From Roseiarcus sp963748545 (GTDB lineage: Bacteria > Pseudomonadota > Alphaproteobacteria > Rhizobiales > Beijerinckiaceae), in the NCBI GenBank assembly GCA_963748545.1, contig CAVVJO010000019.1:1-64000 (forward strand): a stretch of DNA of 64,000 nt, in the 5' to 3' direction. Position 1 is the stretch's first letter. Every line of letters starts with the position of its first letter. The position numbers and the translations under genes were made by a program. The notes under the pieces are model-generated. The model saw nothing but the letters and a program-made list of their open reading frames with translations. It made no database searches and had not been told where the DNA came from. Below, in pieces: positions 1 through 8,204 of the stretch.

Positions 1-15
1 CAGACTGCTGACAAA

Positions 16-40
16 CCCCTGGCGCGAGCCAGGGGTTTTT
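16..40 (+). terminator. Hairpin plus T-run inside IS left end
   Basis: An 8-bp perfect stem (CCCCTGGC / GCCAGGGG) with a GCGA loop is followed by TTTTT. It lies between the IS end and the transposase start and probably insulates the transposase from outside transcription. Confidence 0.6.
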
Positions 41-53
41 GATTCAGTGATTC

Positions 54-1424
54 ATGATTCGGCGACCCGCTCCGACACAGACCGCTTTTGAGATTGTCTG
101 GCTTGATCAGCTTGTCCCGGCTGATCACCTGTTGCGCAAGATCGATGCGGCGATCGACTTTTCGTTCATTCACGATCTGACGGCTTCGCTGTATTGCGCC
201 GACAACGGTCGTCCGCCGCTGGATCCGACCCTGATGTTCAAGGCGCTCTTCATTGGCTACCTGTTCGGAGTGCGCTCGGAGCGGCAGTTGGTTCGGGAGA
301 TCGAGGTCAACCTCGCCTATCGCTGGTTTCTGGGGCTGAAGCTGACGGACCCGGTGTTCGACGCCTCGACGCTGAGCCAGAACCGCAGGCGGCGGTACCA
401 GGACGAGACGATTGCACAAGCCATCTTCGACCGCATCGTCGAGCAGGCGATGGCCCGGGGCCTGGCCGACGGCTCGACCCTCTACACCAACTCCACTCAT
501 CTCAAGGCCAACGCCAACAAGAACAAATTCGACCTGGCGCCGGCGGCGAAGTCTCGCGCGGCCTACTGGGAGGCGCTCGATGCGGCGGTCGAGGAGGACC
601 GCCTGCGGCATGGGCTCGATCCCCTTCCGCCCAAGCCTCGCCAACCCGAGGTGAAGGAAACCAAGATCAGCCGCGCCGACCCGGATTCCGGCTACATGGT
701 TCGGGACGGCAAGCCCAAGGGCTTTTTCTACCTCGACCATCGCACCGTCGACGGCAAGCTCGGCATCATCACCGACACCCACGCCACGCCCGCCAACGTC
801 CACGACAGCATTCCCTACTTCGAGCGGCTCGATCGGCAGCGCGAGCGGTTCCATCTCAACGTCCGCTCAGTCGGGCTCGACGCCGGCTATGCCTCCGCCG
901 CCATCGCCAAGGGATTGGAGGATCGCAACATTCAGGGCGTGACAGGCTATCGCGCGCCAACGCCTCCGAAACCCGGAATGATGCGCAAGAGCAAGTTCGT
1001 CTACGAGCCCCAGCAGGACGCCTATCGCTGCCCGCAAGGTCAGTTCCTCGCCTACGCGCTCACCGACCGGGGCGGATATCGGCACTACACGTCCGATCCA
1101 AAGATCTGCTCGACCTGCCCGTTGCTCGCTTCCTGCACCGCCAACGCCAAAGCCGAACGGGTCATCACTCGCCACGTCTGGCAGGACGCGTTCGAACGCA
1201 TGGACGCTCGCCGCGTCACGATGTGGGGCAAGCTCGTCTACGCCCGTCGCAAGGAGACTGTCGAACGCTCTTTCGCCGACGCCAAACAGCTCTTCGGCCA
1301 CCGGTACGCGCGCTTCCGCGGGCTCGTGCGGGTCAGATGCCAGTGCCTCATGGCCGCCGCCGCGCAGAACATGAAGAAGATCGCTCTCACCGTGGCGCCC
1401 CGGAGAAGCCCCGCAACAGCCTGA
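54..1424 (+). CDS. IS1182-family transposase
   Basis: A 456-residue DDE transposase that cuts and joins the ends of the surrounding element. The N-terminal DUF772-type region reads LDPTLMFKALFIGYLFGVRSE near residues 59-79. Candidate catalytic acidic residues are the Asp in GLADGSTLYT, the Asp in SVGLDAGYAS and the Glu in RKETVERSFADAK near the C-terminus. A Cys-rich zinc-like patch (CPQGQF, CSTCPLLASC) lies between the last two. Length is normal for the family and the frame is intact, so the copy may be active. The ATG at 54 directly follows the left terminal hairpin and no strong ribosome site is visible. Confidence 0.93.
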   Translation: MIRRPAPTQTAFEIVWLDQLVPADHLLRKIDAAIDFSFIHDLTASLYCADNGRPPLDPTLMFKALFIGYLFGVRSERQLVREIEVNLAYRWFLGLKLTDPVFDASTLSQNRRRRYQDETIAQAIFDRIVEQAMARGLADGSTLYTNSTHLKANANKNKFDLAPAAKSRAAYWEALDAAVEEDRLRHGLDPLPPKPRQPEVKETKISRADPDSGYMVRDGKPKGFFYLDHRTVDGKLGIITDTHATPANVHDSIPYFERLDRQRERFHLNVRSVGLDAGYASAAIAKGLEDRNIQGVTGYRAPTPPKPGMMRKSKFVYEPQQDAYRCPQGQFLAYALTDRGGYRHYTSDPKICSTCPLLASCTANAKAERVITRHVWQDAFERMDARRVTMWGKLVYARRKETVERSFADAKQLFGHRYARFRGLVRVRCQCLMAAAAQNMKKIALTVAPRRSPATA

Positions 1425-1510
1425 GCCGAGAAACCGCCGTCACCGCCCTCGCAGCCCAACCCCAAAAGAAAAACCCCGCCGAAAAACGACGGGGTTTGTC
1501 AGCAGTCTGA

Positions 1511-1539
1511 GGGCGGCCACTTATGGCCGCCCTTTTTTT
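1511..1539 (+). terminator. Rho-independent terminator flanking the IS
   Basis: A 9-bp perfect stem GGGCGGCCA (1511-1519) / TGGCCGCCC (1524-1532) with a CTTA loop is followed by seven T. It begins two bases after the IS right end and is not part of the IS. It probably belonged to a gene now on the far side of the IS, so the IS seems to have landed between that gene and its terminator. Confidence 0.75.
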
Positions 1540-1905
1540 GTTTGACGGCCGGAGGAGGGTTCTACGACACGCGCAATTGGCGGCGCCCTACGCGCGCTCG
1601 CTGCGGAGGTCTTGTCCGAAAGCGGCCGATCCGCGACCTGCGGTCTAAGTCGGCTTCCCCCGGCGGATGCCCAAAAGGTACCTCACAGGGGCGCCCAGAC
1701 TTGGACCCGGCAACACTATGGCGAGGAACAGCTCCACTAAAAGAATGAGGCAGATGACGGCCATGATTGCGAGTTCCCTTCAGGTTCACAACTCATGAGC
1801 CAGCAAATCTATTCGTCCTCAGAGACTCGTCAAGCTCGACAGCCGGGGACGCTGACGCCATCCTGTCCGCGACGCGGACGCCGAAGGCGGTCGCTCCCGC
1901 GGCGC
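1540..1905. other. Intergenic stretch, one doubtful small ORF
   Basis: No convincing gene is seen. On the minus strand at 1645-1764 a 39-codon ATG frame reads MAVICLILLVELFLAIVLPG and ends in a basic tail (RRGKPT). It would be a single-span membrane peptide, with only a weak AAGGGA ribosome site upstream. I treat it as a possibility, not a gene call. Confidence 0.3.
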
Positions 1906-3184
1906 TTACCCCCCGAGGGCGCGCGTGATCGAAAAGATCGCCAGGCCGACCAGGCCGCCGACCAGCGTGCCGTTGATGCGGATGTACTGCAGGTCGGCTC
2001 CCACTTGCAGTTCGAGCCGCTGGACCAGCGTCGCCGTGTCCCATCGATCGACCACCGAGGCGATATAGGCGCCGACCTCGGCGCGGCGCGGCAGCACGAT
2101 CTGCAGCACGAGCCGCCTCAGCGCCTCGTTGATGCGCTCGCGTCGCGTGGGATCGGCTTCGAGCGAGCGGCTGAGGGAGCCGAGAGACGCGAGCGCCCAG
2201 GCGGTCGTCGCCTCCGCCCGCTGCGGCAGGTCGCGCTGTAGAGAGGCGGCGAGCTCCCGCCAGAGTTTTCGCGCCTGCTCGGCGAAGACGGGGCTGTCGA
2301 GAAGCTCCTGCTTCAGCGCCTCGCCACGCGCACGCAGGTCGGGATCGACTGCGAGGGCCGTGACGAGCCCGTTCACCCGCCCCGCAACCTCGGCGCGCCA
2401 GGGATGGTCGGGCCGACGCATGTCTTCCAGCGTTCCGCCCAGTCCCTGCAAAATTCTGTTGGCGATAATCTCATCGACCCATTTCGAAATCCATGGGCTC
2501 GACTGGCGCGCACCTGTTCGACGATGGTGGCCTTGTTGGCGGCGAGCGCGGCCTCGATGAGGTCGAGGCCCTGATCGAGCAGCGCCTGCCCGGCCCCTTC
2601 CGCCCATAGGAGGGCAAGCGCGCGCGAGGCGAGCGGCGCGACCGGCAGCGCCTCGGCGCCGCGTCTGGCGACGCCGCCGATCCAGTCTTCGAACGCATCT
2701 GAGGGCAGGGCCGCGATCGCATGCGGCGCAAGCCTCGCAACGACGGCCGTCATCGTTTCCGCGTTGCGCGGATCGGCAAGCCCCTTGCGGCGAGGCCCAC
2801 CAGGTCGATCGCGCGCAGCCGCTCAGCCGCGACGCGCGGCGAGAGGAAATTGTTGGTGACGAAACGGCCGAGCGCGGCGCCGATGCGGCGCTTGTTCTCG
2901 GGCACGATGGCGGTATGCGGGATCGGCAGGCCGAGCGGATGACGAAACAGCGCAACCACGGCGAACCAGTCTGCGCAGGCCCCGATCATTCCGGCCTCGG
3001 CGAAGGCGCCGAGATAGGGCGCCCAGACCCAACCCGGCGGGGCGAAACGCGTCGCGATGAAAATCAGCGTCATGCCGACGAGCAGCGAGGTCGCGATGGT
3101 CCGCATCCGCCGGAGCTCGGCGCGACGCTCCTCGGGGCCCTTGGGAGCGATTGCGAAAGACTCGTTGACGCCGTCGCCGACCAT
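1906..3184 (-). pseudogene. DUF445 membrane protein, two frameshifts
   Basis: A DUF445 family protein (YjiN-like; function not established) spread over three frames. The N-terminal part has two membrane segments (TIATSLLVGMTLIFIATRFA and the following YLGAFAEAGMIGACADWFAV). The middle part begins LADPRNAETMTAVVARL and the C-terminal part is PWISKWVDEIIANRILQGLG up to a final membrane helix (LVGGLVGLAIFSITRALGG). One base is missing at about 2780-2784, in a C4 run, and another at about 2498-2503. The span of 1279 bp equals 3n-2, which fits two missing bases. All domains remain and no stop codon occurs apart from the shifts, so sequencing error is as likely as true decay. Start chosen at MVGDGVNES after the upstream NUDIX gene. 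Confidence 0.75.
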
Positions 3185-3287
3185 CGCCGCCCCTGCGCCG
3201 CGCTTGCGGCTTCTTGTCGGCCTTGTCGGCCGCCAGCATGTCGGCAATGTGGCTCGTCAAAGCCCGCGGCGAAAAGCGCGCCTTTGC

Positions 3288-3915
3288 TCAGGGACTTGCG
3301 TTGCTCGCGGCGATCGACAGGCGCTTGGCGAAGGTCTTCACCAGCTTCTTGAGGCCGGGTTCCTTGATCAGGGCGGCCCCCCTCGCCGGGTCGACCCATT
3401 GCAGCATGCGCTGTGCAGACTCTGGGGAACACCTCGAATTCCCGTTTTACCAGCAGCGGATAGACCTTGACCTCGCAAGTCGCCTCGACGCCGGCTTCAT
3501 CGAGCGCCTTTTCGTAAGTGAACGTCCCGATCGGCTTTGCGCCGATCCGGCCGGTCACGCCCGCCTCTTCATAGGCCTCGCGCGCCGCAGCCTTTGGCGG
3601 CCTCAGTCCCTTGATCGGCCAGCCCTTGGGAATGATCCAGCGCCGAGTCCGGCGCGTGGTCACGACAAGGATCTCCAGCGCCGCTTCGGCCGTGAATTGA
3701 TAGGGCAGCGCGCCGTACTGGACGCGCACCGCGGTCTTGGTCTTTCGCTTTCTTGGCTTTCCCGGAATCCCCTTCGCCCCCTTGCACCCGAATTGCGACC
3801 CCTTCCGCCCTCTAGCGCCGGCAGGGGCTGCGAACAACCCCGCAAACCCAATTGCGCGAAATTCACTTTCCGTGATGGGTCGCCTTCTTCGCCGATCCGC
3901 CGTTTGCAGGCGCAA
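3288..3915 (-). CDS. NUDIX hydrolase (frame interrupted)
   Basis: A NUDIX hydrolase cleaving an unidentified nucleoside diphosphate derivative, possibly a diphosphoinositol- or diadenosine-polyphosphate type. The core reads WIIPKGWPIKGLRPPKAAA and then REAYEEAGV. The Nudix box keeps the REAYEEAG metal-binding part, but the first box Glu is Lys (RPPKAAA). After VKREFEVFP one extra C in a C4 run near 3425 shifts the frame. Restoring it gives ESAQRMLQWVDPARG and a C-terminus ending SIAASNASP at 3288. The start is uncertain: the ATG at 3915 overlaps ppk2 by 53 bp and a later GTG just before RVQYGALPY is possible. Its place behind ppk2 suggests a phosphate-metabolism pair. Confidence 0.75.
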
Positions 3916-4717
3916 GAATCCCCAGCAGCTTTTCGGCGGCCTGAAGCACCTTCGGGTCGAGCGGCCTGGGATCGAGCGACACGCCCTTCGACAGACGGTC
4001 GACCATGATGCGGAAGGCGGCGAGCCGTCCGTAAGGCTTGTCGTTGGCGGGAATGAGGTGCCACGGCGCCCGGTGGGTCGAGGTCTTCCGCATCATGTCC
4101 TCGATCGCTTGCTCGTAGTCGGCCCAGCGGGCGCGATTGCGAAAATCCTCGTAGGACAGCTTCCATCGCTTGAGCGGATCGCTCAGCCGGCTGCGAAACC
4201 GACGGACCTGCTCCTCCGGCGTGATGTGGAGAAAGAGCTTCACGATCCGCATCCCGTCGGCGATCAGCATGCGCTCGAAGTCGTTGATCTCGTCATAGGC
4301 CCGCTTCCACTCGTCCTCGGTCGCAAAGCCCTCGACGCGCTCCACCATGACGCGGCCGTACCAGGAGCGGTCGAACACCACGATCTGGCCGTGCTGGGGC
4401 AGCCGCTCCCAAAAGCGCTGAAGATAGTGCAGCGACTTTTCCCGCTCCGTCGGGGCGGCGATCGAGTGCACCTTGAAGCTGCGCGGATCGAGCGCCCAGC
4501 CGAGCCGCCGCACGACGCCGCCCTTGCCCGCGGTGTCCCAGCCCTCGAGCACGACAACGGCGCGGTTCGGGCTGCCCAGATAGGCCTGCTGGATGCGCTG
4601 AAGCGTCTCCTGAAACTCGGCCAGACGCCGCTCGTAGTCGGCGAAGTCCACCGTGGGAAAATGACTGATATCGGCAAGATCCCGGCGTCTGGTGACGACG
4701 AAGTCGGCGGTCTTCAT
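3863..4717 (-). CDS. ppk2: Polyphosphate kinase 2
   Basis: A PPK2-family kinase that transfers phosphate between polyphosphate and nucleoside di- or monophosphates in the cytoplasm. Walker A is GWDTAGKGG (59-67) and Walker B is VVFDRSWYGR (113-122), followed by the lid-region helices typical of the family. At 284 residues it is a normal single-domain class I-type PPK2. The ATG at 4717 (MKTADFVV) is preceded by GGGGCGAG and is preferred to a TTG 60 bases upstream. The downstream NUDIX gene overlaps its end. Whether it prefers ADP or GDP cannot be read from sequence. Confidence 0.92.
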   Translation of the reverse strand: MKTADFVVTRRRDLADISHFPTVDFADYERRLAEFQETLQRIQQAYLGSPNRAVVVLEGWDTAGKGGVVRRLGWALDPRSFKVHSIAAPTEREKSLHYLQRFWERLPQHGQIVVFDRSWYGRVMVERVEGFATEDEWKRAYDEINDFERMLIADGMRIVKLFLHITPEEQVRRFRSRLSDPLKRWKLSYEDFRNRARWADYEQAIEDMMRKTSTHRAPWHLIPANDKPYGRLAAFRIMVDRLSKGVSLDPRPLDPKVLQAAEKLLGILAPANGGSAKKATHHGK

Positions 4718-4791
4718 GGCTCGCCCCAGCGAATTGAAAACACCGTCGACAATGGGGCCTTTGGCGGCGGGCGCCAAGCAAGACGGAAGAC

Positions 4792-5928
4792 TCAGTACCC
4801 GTCGAGCCGCGCCAGCGCCTCGGCGTGATAATCCGCGTCGCCGAAGGTCTCGGCCAGGACCCTCGCGCGTTTCATGTAGAGGCCGATGTCGAACGCGTCG
4901 GTCATGCCGACGCCGCCGTGCATCTGCACGCCCTCCTGAACAGCGAGGGCCGCCGCCAGCCCCGCCATCGCCTTCGCCACATGCACGGCGCGCGCGGCCT
5001 CCGGATCCCCGGCGTCGAGGCGCTGCTGAGCCTTGAGGGCGGCCGAGCGGGCGACTTCCATCTCGCTGTAGAGATGGGCGGCGCGGTGCTGCAGCGCTTG
5101 GAAGGCGCCGATCGGCTGACCGAACTGCTTGCGGGTCTTGAGATAGTCGACGGTCAGCGCCATGGCGCCCGCGCCGACGCCGAGAAGCTCGGCGGCCGCC
5201 CCGGCGCGAACCGCATTCAGGAGCCGTGCAAGCGTCGCCCGCCCGCCGTCCACCTCGCCGATTACGGCGTCCGCGTCGACCTCGACGCCCTCGAACCGCA
5301 CCCGCGCGGCGAGGCTCGCGTCGGCCAGCCGCGCCGGCGTCGCGCCGAGGCCTTTTGCGCCCCGCTCGACCAGAAACAGGGTCACGCCCTCGGCGTCGTC
5401 CGGCCCTCCCGCCGTGCGTGCGGCGACAACGATGAGATCAGCGACGTGGCCGTGGGCGACGAACGTCTTTTCCCCGGTGAGGCGGAACCCGTTTCCGGCG
5501 CGCTCGGCCTTGAGCGCGATCCGTTCCGGGCGATGGCGCGCGCCCTCGTCGACGGCGAGCGCGGCGACGGTCGTCCCGGCGAGGATCCCGGGCAGAAAGC
5601 GCCCGCGCTGCTCCGAACTTGCGGCCGCCATCGCGGTCACCGCGCCGACTGCGGTCGACAGAAACGGCGAGGGCGTCAGGCTGCGCCCGATCTCCTCGAG
5701 GAGGATTCCCGCTTCGACATGTCCGAGGCCGCTGCCGCCCTCGAACTCCGGGACGAGCGCGCCGGTAAAGCCCATCGCGCCGAACTCCGCCCATAATTCG
5801 CGCGAGAATCCCGTGGCGTCCTCCGCGTCGCGCAACGCCCGCAAGTGGCGCACGCCGCCTTTCTCGGCGAGAAACGGCCGCGCCGAGTCCGCCAACAGAA
5901 CTTGATCTTCGGTGAGGAGAAGGGGCAC
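4792..5928 (-). CDS. Acyl-CoA dehydrogenase (second of pair)
   Basis: A flavoprotein of the acyl-CoA dehydrogenase family, 378 residues, introducing an alpha-beta double bond into an acyl-CoA thioester. Family features are the FAD region LTGEKTFVAHGHVADLI, the helix YLKTRKQFGQPIGAFQALQH and the C-terminal VQMHGGVGMTDAFDIGLYMK. The GTG start at 5928 (VPLLLTEDQ) lies five bases after the stop of the neighbouring acyl-CoA dehydrogenase, indicating translational coupling. Adjacent, non-identical pairs of this kind often form heteromeric enzymes acting on bulky or branched acyl-CoAs. The substrate is unknown. Confidence 0.88.
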   Translation of the reverse strand: MPLLLTEDQVLLADSARPFLAEKGGVRHLRALRDAEDATGFSRELWAEFGAMGFTGALVPEFEGGSGLGHVEAGILLEEIGRSLTPSPFLSTAVGAVTAMAAASSEQRGRFLPGILAGTTVAALAVDEGARHRPERIALKAERAGNGFRLTGEKTFVAHGHVADLIVVAARTAGGPDDAEGVTLFLVERGAKGLGATPARLADASLAARVRFEGVEVDADAVIGEVDGGRATLARLLNAVRAGAAAELLGVGAGAMALTVDYLKTRKQFGQPIGAFQALQHRAAHLYSEMEVARSAALKAQQRLDAGDPEAARAVHVAKAMAGLAAALAVQEGVQMHGGVGMTDAFDIGLYMKRARVLAETFGDADYHAEALARLDGY

Positions 5929-5933
5929 TTGGA

Positions 5934-7123
5934 TCAGGCTCCCGGCAGATCGAGAATGCGCTTGGCGACGATGTTGAGCTGAATCTCCGAGGTCCCGCCT
6001 TCGATCGAATTGGCCTTGGTGCGCAGCCACGCCCGCGCCGCCGCGCCGCCATGCGAGTCCTCGCTGTCCCATTCGAGCGCGGCCGACCCCCCGGCCGCCA
6101 TCAGCAGCTCGTGGCGCGCCTTGTTCAGTTCCGTCCCATAGTACTTCATCATCGAGGGCTGGGCGGGATGGGCCTTCCCCGCCTTCAGCTCGTCGAGGAA
6201 CCGCTCCGACATCGCCCGGAACGCCGCCGCGCGGATTTCGAACAGCGCGATGCGCGCCCGCAGCACCGGATCGTCGAGCCGTCCGTCCGGCGTCGCGCCG
6301 ATGGAAGCCAGCGCCGTTTGCGGCAGGCTCACGCCGCCGGCGGCGCCGAGTCCCATGCCGGAAATCATCTCGCGCTCATGGCCGAGCAGATATTTCGCGA
6401 CCTCCCAACCCTTGTTCAGCCCACCGACCAGATTCTCTTTCGGAACCTTCACGTCGTCGAAGAACGTCTCGCAGAACGGCGAGGATCCGGAGATGAGCGC
6501 GATCGGCCGCGTCGAGACGCCCGGGCTCGTCATATCGAACAGGAGGAAGGAGATGCCGCCCTGCTTCGACGAGCGGTCCGTGCGCACGAGGCAGAAGATC
6601 CAGTCGGCCTTGTCGGCGTAGCTCGTCCAGACTTTTTGTCCGTTGACGACGAAATGATCGCCGCGCGCCTCGGCGAAGGTCTGCAGGCCGGCGAGGTCCG
6701 AGCCGGCGCCGGGTTCGGAATAGCCCTGGCACCAGCGGATCTCGCCGCGCACGATCTTCGGCAGGTGCTCCTGTTTCTGGGCTTCCGTTCCATATTTGAG
6801 GAGCGCGGGTCCCAGCATCGACACGCCAAACGAGAACAGCGGCGTCCGGCAGCCGAGCTTCGCCATCTCTTCGCGCAGCGCTTTCGTCTCGGCCGGCGAG
6901 AGGCCGCCCCCGCCATACGCGCTGGGCCAGTCCGGCGTCGTCCAGCCGCGCGCGCCCATGCGATCGAGCCACTGCCGCTGCGGGGCGGTAAGCCTTTGCA
7001 GGCGGCCGCCCCAAACGATGTCCTCCTCGCCCCGCGGCGGCTCGCGCATCTCGGGCGGGCAGTTGGCCTCGAGCCACCCGCGCGCCTCGGTTCGGAAGAC
7101 TCGATCGACGCCGCTGCGCTCAC
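5934..7123 (-). CDS. Acyl-CoA dehydrogenase (first of pair; N-terminal frameshift)
   Basis: An acyl-CoA dehydrogenase family flavoprotein with the typical WCQGYSEPGAGSDLAGLQ, VVNGQKVWTSYADKADW and the C-terminal ANSIEGGTSEIQLNIVAKRI. The continuous frame only opens at MREPPRGEED (7049). Upstream DNA in the same frame encodes the expected FRTEARGWLEANCPPEM, while the best start is a GTG at 7123 (VSAAASIESS) behind an AGGGAGG ribosome site in another frame. One base seems to be missing near 7093-7098; the span is 3n-1. It forms a coupled pair with the acyl-CoA dehydrogenase gene downstream. Confidence 0.85.
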
Positions 7124-7253
7124 TGGCTTTCCTCCCTAACGCGCCGCGCGATCGTTCGCTCGACCAACATGCTTGTCGCGCTGGAACGTTAGCGATCCGG
7201 CTGGCCCGCGCAAGGGCCGCGCGAGGCGAAGTTGTCGCGAACCCGCGTGCGCC

Positions 7254-8009
7254 TCAAGCAGCCGCTCCGGGCCTCACGGACGCGAGGCGATCGAGGACGC
7301 GGCGATCGTAGTCGTCCGCGAGCGCGCTCAGCGCCGCCGCGCCGTCGCCGGAATACGACGGGCCATGCATGAGGGCGAGCGTCCGCGGCGACAGGTCCGC
7401 GAGCCGCCGGATGGTCGCGCCCATGCCGGGGTTCAGGCTGGAGGACTGGAACAGATCCTCGGCGACGATCGCCGGCCCAACGATGTCATTTGCGGTCAGC
7501 GCCGGACCGTCGCCGAGCTGGGTGAAGAGATCGCCGCACAGGAGCGTTCCCGTGCTCTCCTCATAGAGGACGCCCGCGTCCCATCCGTGCGGTATATGCG
7601 GCGTGTCGAGGAAGCGGACCCGCCTGCCCTCGCCGAGCTCGATGGATTCGCCGTCCATCAGCACGCGCGGCGCGCGATCCGCGACGTCGTTCAGGGACAC
7701 CATGGTTCCGATGCGCCCATGCGCCGCCTCGGCGCGGGGCGCGATCGCCAGCCACTCGTTGATGGCGCCGCACTCGTCGGCCTCGTAATGGCCGAAAGAA
7801 ATCCACCGCAGCCGTTCGGGCGAAATGAGGCGACCGACGGCCGACCGGACCAGCGGGAACATTTTCCTCGGGCCGGTGTGGAACAGCAGGGGCTCATCCC
7901 CGAGGACCAGAAACTGGTTGAAGGTGAAGCCGGCCGGCGGGGCGACCTCGGCGACCCAGGTCGAGAGCCGATAAACGCCGCCGGCGATTTCGTCGATTTT
8001 CGTGTCCAT
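7254..8009 (-). CDS. Diiron-type metallo-beta-lactamase fold protein
   Basis: A 251-residue metallo-beta-lactamase fold protein of the ODP/flavodiiron-like branch. The metal motif is HxExD (H74, E76, D78 in FGHYEADEC) rather than HxHxDH, followed by TPHIPHGWDAG, LLCGDLFTQLGD with a ligand-like Asp160, and a late ALMHGPSY. This set is known to bind a non-haem diiron site used in oxygen or NO reduction or as a sensor. No flavodoxin or rubredoxin domain is attached, so any electron partner is separate. Start chosen at MDTKIDEIAGG (8009); a longer frame upstream is Arg/Gly rich and unlike the family. Confidence 0.82.
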   Translation of the reverse strand: MDTKIDEIAGGVYRLSTWVAEVAPPAGFTFNQFLVLGDEPLLFHTGPRKMFPLVRSAVGRLISPERLRWISFGHYEADECGAINEWLAIAPRAEAAHGRIGTMVSLNDVADRAPRVLMDGESIELGEGRRVRFLDTPHIPHGWDAGVLYEESTGTLLCGDLFTQLGDGPALTANDIVGPAIVAEDLFQSSSLNPGMGATIRRLADLSPRTLALMHGPSYSGDGAAALSALADDYDRRVLDRLASVRPGAAA

Positions 8010-8204
8010 CGGCCCGCCCGTTCCTTGTCCGCCCGCCCCCGCCGCCGAACCTCGCCTGCATTTTGCCCGAGCGCAACGCCGGCGGCCGTTCGATAACCTT
8101 GCCAACAATTCACCCCGGGGCAACGCCGACGCCCTTCATTTGCCCACGCGCCTCTGCTAGGGCGCGCGTTCCTGTTTTCCCGTCCGTCCTGAGGTCGAAG
8201 CCCC

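Larger units (their letters stand above)
1..1509 (+). mobile_element. Complete IS1182-family insertion sequence
   Basis: The element is bounded by a perfect 19-bp terminal inverted repeat, CAGACTGCTGACAAACCCC at 1-19 and its reverse complement at 1491-1509. It holds one transposase gene. Just inside the left end is a terminator-like hairpin (CCCCTGGC 16-23, GCCAGGGG 28-35, then T5), which would block read-through from outside. The left flank lies outside the window, so a target-site duplication cannot be checked. The first base of the IS is also the first base of the window, as expected if an assembly contig ended in a multicopy IS. Confidence 0.92.

Noticed and set aside
1542..1748. 68-codon plus-strand frame after the IS
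   Set aside because: Arg/Gly/Pro-rich with no ribosome site and no resemblance to a known family.
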